Origin: Bacteroidota bacterium
GTDB taxonomy: Bacteria > Bacteroidota > Bacteroidia > Bacteroidales > Marinifilaceae
Reading direction: 5' to 3'
Assembly: GCA_023400335.1 (NCBI GenBank)
Contig: JAEXFF010000097.1
Span: 1 to 12,976, forward strand
DNA: 12,976 nt
Below the pieces are notes generated by a model. The model made no database searches and was not told the origin of the DNA. It saw only the letters and a list, made by a program, of their open reading frames with translations. The stretch's first letter is position 1. Each line of letters starts with the position of its first letter. Below are positions 1 through 6,337 of the stretch, one piece after another. The position numbers were made by a program, and so were the translations under genes.

Positions 1-1640
1 ATCCGATGTTTACAAATGGTCGTACGGTCGACCTGATTTTAAACAACAACTATTTATACGGAGAAATACCTGCTGCGATTCAGAATCATCCGGAATGGAA
101 CCGTCTAGCCCTCCAGATGATCCGTCAAAACCGTACAGGAAATGGAGGTCTCCACTATGATAAGGCCGTATACCTTCCCGATTTTACCTTTACCGACCTT
201 TCAGACGGTTCGGAGCGTAGTATCCGCGAAGTATACAGTAACAGCAAACTGACCATGCTATTGCATTGGGATCCGTTGCAGTCCTCATCGGGAGAGTTTA
301 TCTCGACGACCGTCCGCCGGCTCCATACCTTATTTGGCGGTCAGGGTTTTTCCGTTGTGGGGATTACGCCCGAAGGAGATGAATACCGTGAAGCTGCCCG
401 GCGCTATATCCGAGAACACAATATTACCTGGACTGCTGTTACAGATTACCGGGATGCTGAAGGTCGCCGGCTTGTACTGCCGGATTATCCTTATCCGAGT
501 TACCTTTTGATAGACGGTTCGGGTAAATTACAGATGGATATGTTTAACGGTCAGTATTTCCCTTCAGAAGGTGAACTGGGAGAATCCTCGGTAATGGATT
601 TGCTTACCTTTATCCATGCAGATTATGTGAATCGTTTTTTTAAGGATCTTTTTGGAGAGAGCAGTTATGAAAGCAGGGATTACACGATGGACAAGCAATA
701 CGAGACATTGCAGAGGTCCAGTAAGGGATCAGGTATTGATATAGTGGTTGTAGGGGAGGCTTTCACGGATATCGATATTGAGACAGGCTTTTACCGTGAT
801 ATTATGAAATTTGCTCTGGAATCTTTTTTTTCGATTGAGCCGGTTAAGACATACCGCGATTACTTTAATGTTTATATGGTTTATGCTGTTTCGCGTAAGG
901 CTTATATCGGAGATGACCGCGATCAGGTTGCATTAGGTACAATTGTCGATCTGGATCAGATGATAGATAACAGGCTGGATAAATTGCCTGATTATGTATA
1001 CCGTCCTGTTGTATCCGGGAATACCCCTTTTGTTTCCGTTGTTATTAACAATCATTCAGTCGGTTTGACATGGATGGGAAAGCCTTATATACGTCCGAGT
1101 TATTCTTTTTCGGGATATCCACCCGGTAGCCGGCGCTATTTAAGAGGAAGTTTACTCCATGAAACCATTGGACACGGATTCGGTTTACTTGGTGATGAAT
1201 ATTCGGATGGATATGTGACAGGAGAGATTCCCGACTATAGAAAAGATGAATTGAGAGCTTCCCAGAAAAAAGGTTGGTGTTATAACGTTTCCTTGACAAA
1301 TGATCCTCACTCTGTATACTGGTCGCATCTGATCGGGCATGCGCGTTATCCTTATGTAGGTATTTATCAGGGAGGTTATTATTATGACCTGGGAGTCTGG
1401 AGATCCGAGGATAAAAGTGTAATGCGCGACTCAAGATCTGATTTATATTTTAATGCTATTTGCCGGGAGTTGATCGTAAAACGTATTTTAGAGCTTTCCG
1501 GAGAGGAATATACCTTTGAAAAGTTTCTGGAAAAGGACAGCGATGAGGGTCGTCCCGGAGGAGGTTCATCTGGTTTCGGTTTGTTTCGTTCTAAAGGAAA
1601 CGGATATGTTCATCATCCGCCAATTGTAATGGATGAATAA
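1..1640 (+). CDS. LRR / thioredoxin-like / M64-type metallopeptidase (5' truncated)
   Basis: Probably a secreted or surface zinc metallopeptidase of the M64 (IgA peptidase-like) family; the true start lies upstream. The frame is open to the window edge, and the first visible residues read like the middle of a leucine-rich repeat (NNNYLYGEIPAAIQ). Counting from the ATG at base 6, residues about 50-205 resemble an AhpC/TlpA thioredoxin-like domain (PDFTFTDLSDG, then YPSYLLIDGSGK with the likely cis-proline), but the usual WCxxC site is replaced by HWDPLQSSSGE. Residues about 225-500 are the M64 domain: a strand starting IDIVVVGEAFTD, the helix and loop HETIGHGFGLLGDEY at 385-399, and a C-terminal helix (AICRELIVKRILEL). 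The metal motif is HExxxH here, not HExxH. The tail is Gly/Ser-rich. A strong terminator follows, so this is the last gene of its transcript. The substrate is unknown and the IgA label is only a family name. Confidence 0.85.
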   Translation, partial: PMFTNGRTVDLILNNNYLYGEIPAAIQNHPEWNRLALQMIRQNRTGNGGLHYDKAVYLPDFTFTDLSDGSERSIREVYSNSKLTMLLHWDPLQSSSGEFISTTVRRLHTLFGGQGFSVVGITPEGDEYREAARRYIREHNITWTAVTDYRDAEGRRLVLPDYPYPSYLLIDGSGKLQMDMFNGQYFPSEGELGESSVMDLLTFIHADYVNRFFKDLFGESSYESRDYTMDKQYETLQRSSKGSGIDIVVVGEAFTDIDIETGFYRDIMKFALESFFSIEPVKTYRDYFNVYMVYAVSRKAYIGDDRDQVALGTIVDLDQMIDNRLDKLPDYVYRPVVSGNTPFVSVVINNHSVGLTWMGKPYIRPSYSFSGYPPGSRRYLRGSLLHETIGHGFGLLGDEYSDGYVTGEIPDYRKDELRASQKKGWCYNVSLTNDPHSVYWSHLIGHARYPYVGIYQGGYYYDLGVWRSEDKSVMRDSRSDLYFNAICRELIVKRILELSGEEYTFEKFLEKDSDEGRPGGGSSGFGLFRSKGNGYVHHPPIVMDE

Positions 1641-1700
1641 TTATTTTATTACAGGAGTTAATGCGATCGTTTTTAAAACTGTTTTTAAATAACGGGAAGT

Positions 1701-1745
1701 GGCTGACTGAAAAATAAACTTTTTCGGTCAGCCTTATTTAATTGT
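1701..1745 (+). terminator. Intrinsic terminator after the M64 gene
   Basis: A 14-bp stem with one G-U pair (ggctgactgaaaaa at 1701-1714 against tttttcggtcagcc at 1720-1733) encloses a 5-nt loop. A T-rich stretch follows on the plus strand. The A-run at the stem base paired with a T-run could allow partial function in the other direction as well. It lies about 60 bases after the stop codon of the peptidase gene. Confidence 0.8.
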
Positions 1746-2094
1746 GTTTGTTTCTCTGCGGGAGAGATATCCAAAAAAATTTTCAGCAGAGGTACAACTT
1801 TGGGAGCTTAATCAGCAAGGCTTTCCGGCTTTTTGGTTTGCGAATACATGATTTTGGTAAATAAATATGCATCAGTATATCAGTTCTGTTGATTGTAGCG
1901 TATCCGTCAGTGTATAATTAGAAAGGACGAATTTTCAAAAAGAGAACTTTCGTTTTGGGAAGTCGGACGGATTGAAAAAGTAGAGCCCGGGATGTTCTTA
2001 TCTTTTATGAGCAAACCTGTGTCTGTTTGATCCGGTATAAATGCCCCTTCGTCTTTTGTACGTTTTTACGTTTATACATCCGGACATTTTAAAA
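1746..2094. other. Gap between convergent genes; no gene seen
   Basis: This stretch separates the plus-strand peptidase from the minus-strand DUF2023 gene. I see no supported coding region, tRNA or exact TAnnTTTG promoter. The only structure near the end of DUF2023 is a long imperfect inverted repeat: tccggtataaa (2031-2041) against tttatacatccgga (2071-2084), with a 3-nt bulge and a 29-nt loop that holds a small acgt-aaaa-acgt stem. It may help end minus-strand transcription, but it lacks a following T-tract, so this is weak. Confidence 0.5.
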
Positions 2095-2457
2095 TCAGGC
2101 TGTCTTCAATACGGCAGTTTTGCGGGCGGTATAGCGTTTGCATTGCTGGCTGATACCGTAACCGAGAAGGGCTCCGATGATAAAATCTTCTTCCGGAGTA
2201 AGGCAGTTAAGGGGACGGTTGATGATCAGTTGTACAGTTTGGATGCATTCTTCCTTTCCGAAAAAGAGGTTGATATTGTGGTTGCCGAGTTCCTGCTTAA
2301 AAAAGGAGATATTCAGCCGTTGCAGGCGTTTTATTGCGAATTCTGTATCAGCAGCATTTAAAGTGCAAAGAGCCATATTTCTGACCCCTTTTTGTAATTC
2401 ATAAATATGATGCAGAAAAATTTTTATTTCTCCGGAAGTAGCACAGGTGGCGGGCAT
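2095..2457 (-). CDS. DUF2023 family protein
   Basis: A 120-residue protein that I recognise as DUF2023 from IKIFLHHIYELQKGVRNMAL near the N-terminus, INLFFGKEECIQ in the middle and LTPEEDFIIGALLGYG followed by QQCKRY near the end. The length fits the family, which is about 120 residues. The family has no established biochemical role, and from memory it often sits beside flavodoxin genes in Bacteroidota. Here it lies directly downstream of fldA on the same strand, which suggests a shared transcript and a role linked to flavodoxin. I chose the ATG at 2457: it has an A-rich leader and gives the family length. An in-frame ATG at 2499 would add 14 residues, but it lies inside the hairpin between the two genes. 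There is no signal peptide or membrane segment, so it is likely cytoplasmic. Confidence 0.85.
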   Translation of the reverse strand: MPATCATSGEIKIFLHHIYELQKGVRNMALCTLNAADTEFAIKRLQRLNISFFKQELGNHNINLFFGKEECIQTVQLIINRPLNCLTPEEDFIIGALLGYGISQQCKRYTARKTAVLKTA

Positions 2458-2474
2458 AATATTCTGTTTTTGGG

Positions 2475-2504
2475 ACCGGATGTCTGATGGCAAAGACATC
2501 CGGT
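2475..2504 (-). other. Hairpin between fldA and the DUF2023 gene
   Basis: Perfect 11-bp inverted repeat: accggatgtct (2475-2485) and agacatccggt (2494-2504), with an 8-nt loop. It lies after the flavodoxin stop and just before the chosen DUF2023 start. Neither strand has a convincing T-tract after the stem, so it is not a textbook terminator. An mRNA processing or stability element, an attenuator, or a protein-binding site are all possible. Confidence 0.55.
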
Positions 2505-2536
2505 TTACAATTATTAATCAATAAATAAGGGATGAC

Positions 2537-3046
2537 CTATTCTAAACAGCTTTGTTTTAATTGGTTGATCCATTTATTTAAACGTTCTTCCGTGCGGTCG
2601 GATTCATTCATTTCGTCGAGTGCCAAACCGACAAAGCGGTCGTTTACAACGGCTTTGGAATCACTGAAGGTATAACCCTCTGTGTCGCAATCTCCGCAGA
2701 AGGAACAACCGCTGTTCTGTAGCTCTTCATAAATAATTCCGATGGCATCACAGAAGGTGGTATCGTAGGAGGAGGAATCTCCGCAGCCGAACAGGGCAAC
2801 TGTCTTACCGCTAAGGTTCGTTTTTTTCAGCTTGTCGAGGAAACTGTACCAGTCGTCCTGTAGTTCTCCCAATCCCCAGGTAGAACTGCCCAGAATCAAT
2901 ACTTCATAAGCATCGGCCGAAGAAACTTCGGCATTTGCTACATCATAAATATCTGCATCCGACACATCCAGTAAAGTGGCAATCTGCCTGGCTATGGTTT
3001 CGGTTGTTCCGGTAGTGGAACCATAAAATATTCCGGTTTTTTTCAT
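2537..3046 (-). CDS. fldA: Long-chain flavodoxin
   Basis: A small cytoplasmic FMN protein that carries one or two electrons at low potential, often replacing ferredoxin under iron limitation. At 169 residues it fits long-chain flavodoxins. The phosphate-binding loop YGSTTGTTE is at residues 8-16. STWGLGELQDDW at 55-66 supplies the first aromatic flanking the flavin (W57), and GDSSSYDTTFCDA at 89-101 supplies the second (Y94). The long-chain insert ends in DTEGYTF, and FVGLALDE near the C-terminus is typical of the family. Unusually, GCSFCGDC just before TEGY places three cysteines as CxxCxxC (C114, C117, C120). It is divergent from the nuo operon, and DUF2023 follows on the same strand. An exact TAATTTTG box lies about 25 bases upstream of the start. 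It may be an electron donor for the NuoEFG-less complex I, but that is inference. Confidence 0.95.
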   Translation of the reverse strand: MKKTGIFYGSTTGTTETIARQIATLLDVSDADIYDVANAEVSSADAYEVLILGSSTWGLGELQDDWYSFLDKLKKTNLSGKTVALFGCGDSSSYDTTFCDAIGIIYEELQNSGCSFCGDCDTEGYTFSDSKAVVNDRFVGLALDEMNESDRTEERLNKWINQLKQSCLE

Positions 3047-3070
3047 TTGTTATTGGTTTTGATTACATGA

Positions 3071-3101
3071 CAAAATTACTAGCAGAAGGTACGTGAAAAA
3101 A
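3071..3101 (-). promoter_or_regulatory. Candidate fldA promoter (Bacteroidota type)
   Basis: On the minus strand TAATTTTG at 3071-3078 matches the Bacteroides -7 consensus TAnnTTTG exactly. A T-run at about 3096-3101 lies roughly 19 bp upstream and could act as a weak -33 element, although it lacks the G of TTTG. The implied start near 3064 gives a leader of about 18 nt before the flavodoxin ATG. Confidence 0.5.
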
Positions 3102-3200
3102 TCCCTTAATGTTGTGATTTGCGGGGTAGAAATTCACGGAGAATAGGGGAAAGTTTTCTTTTGTATGCATTCGTTTGCTCAAATTGATTCGGATAAATTA

Positions 3201-3231
3201 TTTTTTAATTTATAAATTAAATTTATATTTG
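3201..3231 (+). promoter_or_regulatory. Candidate promoter for the secreted protein and nuo operon
   Basis: TATATTTG at 3224-3231 matches the Bacteroides -7 consensus TAnnTTTG exactly, with a T-run at 3201-3206 at a suitable distance for a weak -33 element. The implied transcript starts near 3238, about 11 nt before the first ATG. I saw no exact consensus box in the 81 bp before nuoA, so this may also drive nuo. A second, poorer option pairs TTTG at 3174-3177 with TATTTTTT at 3199-3206. Confidence 0.5.
3204..3221. repeat. Perfect 18-bp A/T palindrome in the promoter spacer
   Basis: The sequence tttaatttataaattaaa is its own reverse complement. It occupies the space between the candidate -33 and -7 elements of the rightward promoter, where an operator would block polymerase. 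All 18 bases are A or T in an A/T-rich region, so chance is more likely than for a mixed sequence. No regulator is known. Confidence 0.4.
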
Positions 3232-3248
3232 CGTCTTCAATTGTTTTT

Positions 3249-3608
3249 ATGAAGCAAATTATCCTATATGGGCTGTTCGTTTTATTTCCCCTGTTACTGG
3301 GCGTAGCAGAGGCGGGAATCGTCGCAGATTCCGCTCAGGGGACAGGAAATACAGCTCTAGAGTTGTCAGAAGGGACGGAAGGGTATAATGCTTCTCCTTC
3401 TCTTTTTGAAAATGCATACGGGGAACTTGTCTTAGATATCAATCATTTTACTTCGAATTATAAGTCTTATATATGGTTGAATGCAAATAGGAAGGATTTC
3501 CGGAGTACTGCTTTAGTCTTATGTTTATTTAAGGAGTCTTTGCCCGTTGCTTTTTATGCCGATCCTACGGCTTACTATATATATAGGCTCCGTAAAATTG
3601 TAATCTAG
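3249..3608 (+). CDS. Small predicted secreted protein of unknown function
   Basis: I do not recognise a family. The 119-residue product starts with a convincing Sec signal: MKQ, a hydrophobic stretch from about residue 4 to 18, then VAEA before G23, which fits cleavage after AEA at about residue 22. The mature part of about 97 residues has no obvious domain. It contains an acidic Ser/Gly/Thr-rich start, a middle with several aromatics, and a Tyr-rich basic end (AYYIYRLRKIVI). There is no lipobox cysteine after the signal, so a periplasmic or exported soluble protein is more likely than a lipoprotein. The gene has its own candidate promoter just upstream and lies 81 bp before nuoA on the same strand, so it may be the first gene of the nuo transcript. 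The ORF is short and of unknown conservation, so I hold it at moderate confidence. Confidence 0.6.
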   Translation: MKQIILYGLFVLFPLLLGVAEAGIVADSAQGTGNTALELSEGTEGYNASPSLFENAYGELVLDINHFTSNYKSYIWLNANRKDFRSTALVLCLFKESLPVAFYADPTAYYIYRLRKIVI

Positions 3609-3689
3609 TTTTTGCTTCATATTTTTTCCTTCCGGAAGTTGTAATGATTCTCTGTAGTTAAGTTATGCTGCGGACTTAAATTTATTTTT

Positions 3690-4040
3690 ATGAATTTTAC
3701 TTTATTAGTAGTTGTATTGATTACAGCAATTGCTTTGGTTGCGATTGCTTTGGGGGTAGCCCGTTTGATTTCACCCCGTTCTTTTAATGGTCAGAAAGGG
3801 GAAGCTTACGAATGCGGAATCCCGACCCGGGGAAAATCCTGGATGCAGTTTAAAGTAGGATATTATCTGTTTGCCATTTTGTTTCTGATGTTTGATGTAG
3901 AGACGGTCTTTTTGTTCCCCTGGGCTGTAATTGTGAAGGAAACAGGGATAGACGGGTTGTATTGTATATTGTTTTTTATGATAGTATTGATATTGGGATT
4001 GGCGTATGCCTGGAAGAAAGGAGCGTTGGAATGGAAGTAA
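3690..4040 (+). CDS. nuoA: NADH-quinone oxidoreductase subunit A
   Basis: Membrane subunit of complex I (ND3 homologue) at the junction of the membrane arm and the peripheral arm. The 116-residue product has three membrane helices: about residues 4-26, 57-80 and 87-108. The loop after helix 1 carries the family motif YECGIP at 40-45, part of the flexible loop near the quinone channel. Helix 2 has [12 protein letters not shown] with D69 and E71, which correspond to acidic membrane residues important in E. coli NuoA (D79, E81). The stop codon overlaps the start of nuoB. The start is preceded by an A/T-rich leader with no clear Shine-Dalgarno site, as is common in Bacteroidota. Confidence 0.97.
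   Translation: MNFTLLVVVLITAIALVAIALGVARLISPRSFNGQKGEAYECGIPTRGKSWMQFKVGYYLFAILFLMFDVETVFLFPWAVIVKETGIDGLYCILFFMIVLILGLAYAWKKGALEWK
4017..4023 (+). promoter_or_regulatory. Ribosome binding site deciding the nuoB start
   Basis: The string aaaggag inside the end of nuoA ends 7 nt before the ATG at 4031. It supports that ATG over the in-frame upstream ATG at 3962 and over the downstream ATG at 4052. It also implies translational coupling to nuoA, whose last codons overlap the nuoB start by 10 nt. Confidence 0.6.
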
Positions 4041-4588
4041 CCGTAAAATCGATGAAGTATGAAGACTTCAAAGACAATGAGTATTTGGAACAACTGCGGG
4101 CATCCGGAACGAATGTTATCGTGGGGTGTCTGGACGAACTCATCAATTGGGGACGCTCGAATTCGGTGTGGCCGCTTACATTTGCTACAAGTTGCTGCGG
4201 TATCGAATTTATGGCGGTGGGAGCCGCCCGTTATGATTTTGCCCGTTTTGGCTTTGAAGTAACCCGGGCGAGTCCGCGTCAGGCGGATGTCATTGTGGTA
4301 GCCGGTACGATCGTACATAAGATGGCTCCGGTATTGAGGCGTTTATACGATCAGATGGCAGAGCCGAAATACGTCATTGCTATGGGAGGATGCGCCATTT
4401 CCGGAGGGCCATTCCGCAAATCTTATCACGTAGTACAGGGGGTGAATACTATATTGCCGGTGGATGTGTATGTGCCGGGATGCCCTCCCCGTCCGGAAGC
4501 TTTGTTGTATGGGATGATGCAATTACAACGTAAGATTAAAGTACAAAAATTTCTGGGCGATGTAAACCGGAAAGAGAGAAAGGAATAA
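4031..4588 (+). CDS. nuoB: NADH-quinone oxidoreductase subunit B (cluster N2)
   Basis: Peripheral-arm subunit (PSST homologue) that holds the terminal [4Fe-4S] cluster N2 and hands electrons to quinone at the interface with NuoD. From the chosen start the protein is 185 residues. All four expected ligands are present: the tandem pair C55-C56 in TSCCGIEF, C121 in [11 protein letters not shown] and C151 in VPGCPPRPE. The segment [21 protein letters not shown] is typical of the family, so the active site looks intact. An upstream in-frame ATG at 3962 would only add residues that overlap nuoA in another frame, so I rejected it. A 54-bp gap with one weak 6-bp hairpin separates it from nuoCD. Confidence 0.97.
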   Translation: MEVTVKSMKYEDFKDNEYLEQLRASGTNVIVGCLDELINWGRSNSVWPLTFATSCCGIEFMAVGAARYDFARFGFEVTRASPRQADVIVVAGTIVHKMAPVLRRLYDQMAEPKYVIAMGGCAISGGPFRKSYHVVQGVNTILPVDVYVPGCPPRPEALLYGMMQLQRKIKVQKFLGDVNRKERKE

Positions 4589-4642
4589 GCCCCGAAGCGT
4601 ATTCGTTTCCTTCAGGGAACACGATAATGATTAGAGTAAAAT

Positions 4643-6265
4643 ATGGAGAATTTAAAAGAATATATAGCAGGATGGGCGCCGGAAGCTGTAGAAGAAAAGG
4701 GGGAAGTTTTAACCGTAAGGGTGGAACCCGGGGATTTCCGGGAACTGGCTGTTCATTTGCGGAATGATCTCGGATTCGATTATCTGGTCTGTATGACCGG
4801 GATGGACTGGGGAGAAAAATTAGGCGTAATCTATCATTTCCGTTCCACGCTTTCCGGGGAGAATTTGGTGGTAAAGACGGAAGCTGTCGACCGGGAAAAA
4901 CCGGAATTGTTTACAGTTTGCGATTTATGGGCTGCTGCCGGTTTGAATGAACGGGAAATTTTTGATTTTTTCGGTATCCGTTTTATCAATCATCCGGATA
5001 TGCGTCGTTTATTTTTGCGGAATGATTGGGTGGGATATCCCTTACGGAAAGATTACGATGCCGGTGAAGTGTTGAATCCGGTGCGTTTGGAGAGTGACGA
5101 GACCCTGGACGTGACTCCGGTGCTGGAAGCTCAGGAGGATGGAATTGTAGAAGAAAAGGAAAATGTCGTATTCGAAGATTCGGAATATGTAGTCAACATA
5201 GGCCCTCAGCATCCGGCGACTCATGGGGTACTGCGTTTCCGGGTATCGCTGGAGGGGGAGATTGTGAAAAAAGTCGACGTCAATTGCGGTTATATCCACC
5301 GGGGAATAGAGAAAATGTGTGAAAGTATGACCTATCCCCAAACACTGGCTTTAACCGACCGGCTGGATTATTTGTCGGCTCATCAGAACCGCCATGCCTT
5401 ATGTATGTGTATCGAAAAGGCTTTGGGACTGGAAATTCCCGAAAGGGCTGTTTATATACGGGTTGTTATGGACGAATTGACTCGGGTAGCTTCACATTTG
5501 TTGTTTTGGTCTACCTTCTGTATGGATTTAGGGGCTTTGACAGCTTTTTTCTATGGATTCCGGGACCGGGAGAAGATACTGAATCTGTTGGAAGAAACGT
5601 GCGGGGGCCGTCTGATTATGAATTACAATGTAATCGGGGGTGTGATGGCTGATATACATCCGGATTTTGTGAAAGGGGTGAAGGATTTTATCCGTTATTT
5701 GCCTCCTATGATGAAAGAGTACGATGAAGTTTTTACCGGAAATGTGATTGCCCGGCAGCGGATGAAAGGGATAGGGGTATTGACAAGGGAACAGGCAATT
5801 TCATTTGGTGTGACGGGGCCTTCCGGAAGGGCTTCCGGTTGGGCCTGTGATGTAAGGAAAAAACTCCCGTACGGGATATACGAAAAGGTGAATTTTAAAG
5901 AAATACTCCGGGAAGACGGAGATGTTTTCGGCCGGTATAAAGTGCGGCTGGAGGAAATAACCGAATCCCTCCGCATACTGGAACAATTAATCGATAATAT
6001 TCCGGAAGGGGCCTACGCCTTAAAAACCAAACCGATTCTTAAATTGCCGGAGGGCAGTTATTTTACCAGTGTAGAAGCCAGTCGCGGGGAGTTCGGGGTA
6101 TTTATTGAAAGTCGCGGAGAGAAGTACCCGTATCGTTTAAAATTCCGCTCTCCGGGTTTGCCTTTGGTGTCGGTTGTTGATACACTGGCTACAGGCAATA
6201 AAATTGCGGATCTCATTGCTATAGGCGGATCGTTGGATTATGTTGTTCCGGATATTGACCGTTGA
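4643..6265 (+). CDS. nuoCD: Fused NADH-quinone oxidoreductase subunit C/D
   Basis: A single 540-residue protein joining the 30-kDa and 49-kDa subunits of the peripheral arm. Residues 1 to about 140 are NuoC, ending in the signature REIFDFFGIRF, HPDMRRLFL and GYPLRKDY. Residues about 141-181 are an acidic linker with no recognisable fold. Residues about 182-540 are NuoD, starting YVVNIGPQHPATHGVLRFR and ending IAIGGSLDYVVPDIDR. The quinone headgroup residues are present: H190/H194 in QHPATHG and Y243 in DRLDYLS, 49 residues after H194 as in Thermus Nqo4 (H38/Y87). E. coli also has a CD fusion, but there nuoE, nuoF and nuoG follow; here nuoH follows directly. The product docks to NuoB and NuoI and forms most of the quinone cavity. 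Confidence 0.97.
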   Translation: MENLKEYIAGWAPEAVEEKGEVLTVRVEPGDFRELAVHLRNDLGFDYLVCMTGMDWGEKLGVIYHFRSTLSGENLVVKTEAVDREKPELFTVCDLWAAAGLNEREIFDFFGIRFINHPDMRRLFLRNDWVGYPLRKDYDAGEVLNPVRLESDETLDVTPVLEAQEDGIVEEKENVVFEDSEYVVNIGPQHPATHGVLRFRVSLEGEIVKKVDVNCGYIHRGIEKMCESMTYPQTLALTDRLDYLSAHQNRHALCMCIEKALGLEIPERAVYIRVVMDELTRVASHLLFWSTFCMDLGALTAFFYGFRDREKILNLLEETCGGRLIMNYNVIGGVMADIHPDFVKGVKDFIRYLPPMMKEYDEVFTGNVIARQRMKGIGVLTREQAISFGVTGPSGRASGWACDVRKKLPYGIYEKVNFKEILREDGDVFGRYKVRLEEITESLRILEQLIDNIPEGAYALKTKPILKLPEGSYFTSVEASRGEFGVFIESRGEKYPYRLKFRSPGLPLVSVVDTLATGNKIADLIAIGGSLDYVVPDIDR

Positions 6266-6337
6266 ATGGCAGGATTCAGCAGGAATAAAGAGAAAAAAGT
6301 AAAGAGAAAACTTTCTAAAAAAGAAAAATATGTTTGA
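6266..6337 (+). other. Possible basic mini-ORF bridging nuoCD and nuoH
   Basis: An ATG follows the nuoCD stop with no gap (TGAATG). It opens 23 codons that end in a TGA overlapping the start region of nuoH (TATGTTTGA). The predicted peptide starts [15 protein letters not shown]; it has ten Lys/Arg and two Glu in 23 residues. This may be a translational-coupling device that passes ribosomes from nuoCD to nuoH, or simply what an A/G-rich leader happens to encode. There is no family evidence. Confidence 0.25.

Noticed and set aside
1045..1434. Minus-strand open frame of 129 codons inside the peptidase gene
   Set aside because: It lies opposite the M64 catalytic domain, and the product has no family resemblance or sensible composition.
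1661..1717. 18-residue ORF after the peptidase gene, preceded by aggag
   Set aside because: The spacing to the ATG is only 3 nt, the stop lies inside the terminator loop, and the peptide has no supporting feature.
2041..2361. Plus-strand open frame of 106 codons
   Set aside because: It is antisense to DUF2023, whose family motifs are clear on the minus strand; no recognisable protein features.
4605..4620. Small hairpin gtttcc-ttca-gggaac between nuoB and nuoCD
   Set aside because: Only 6 bp with a G-U pair and no T-tract; weak stems of this kind are common by chance.
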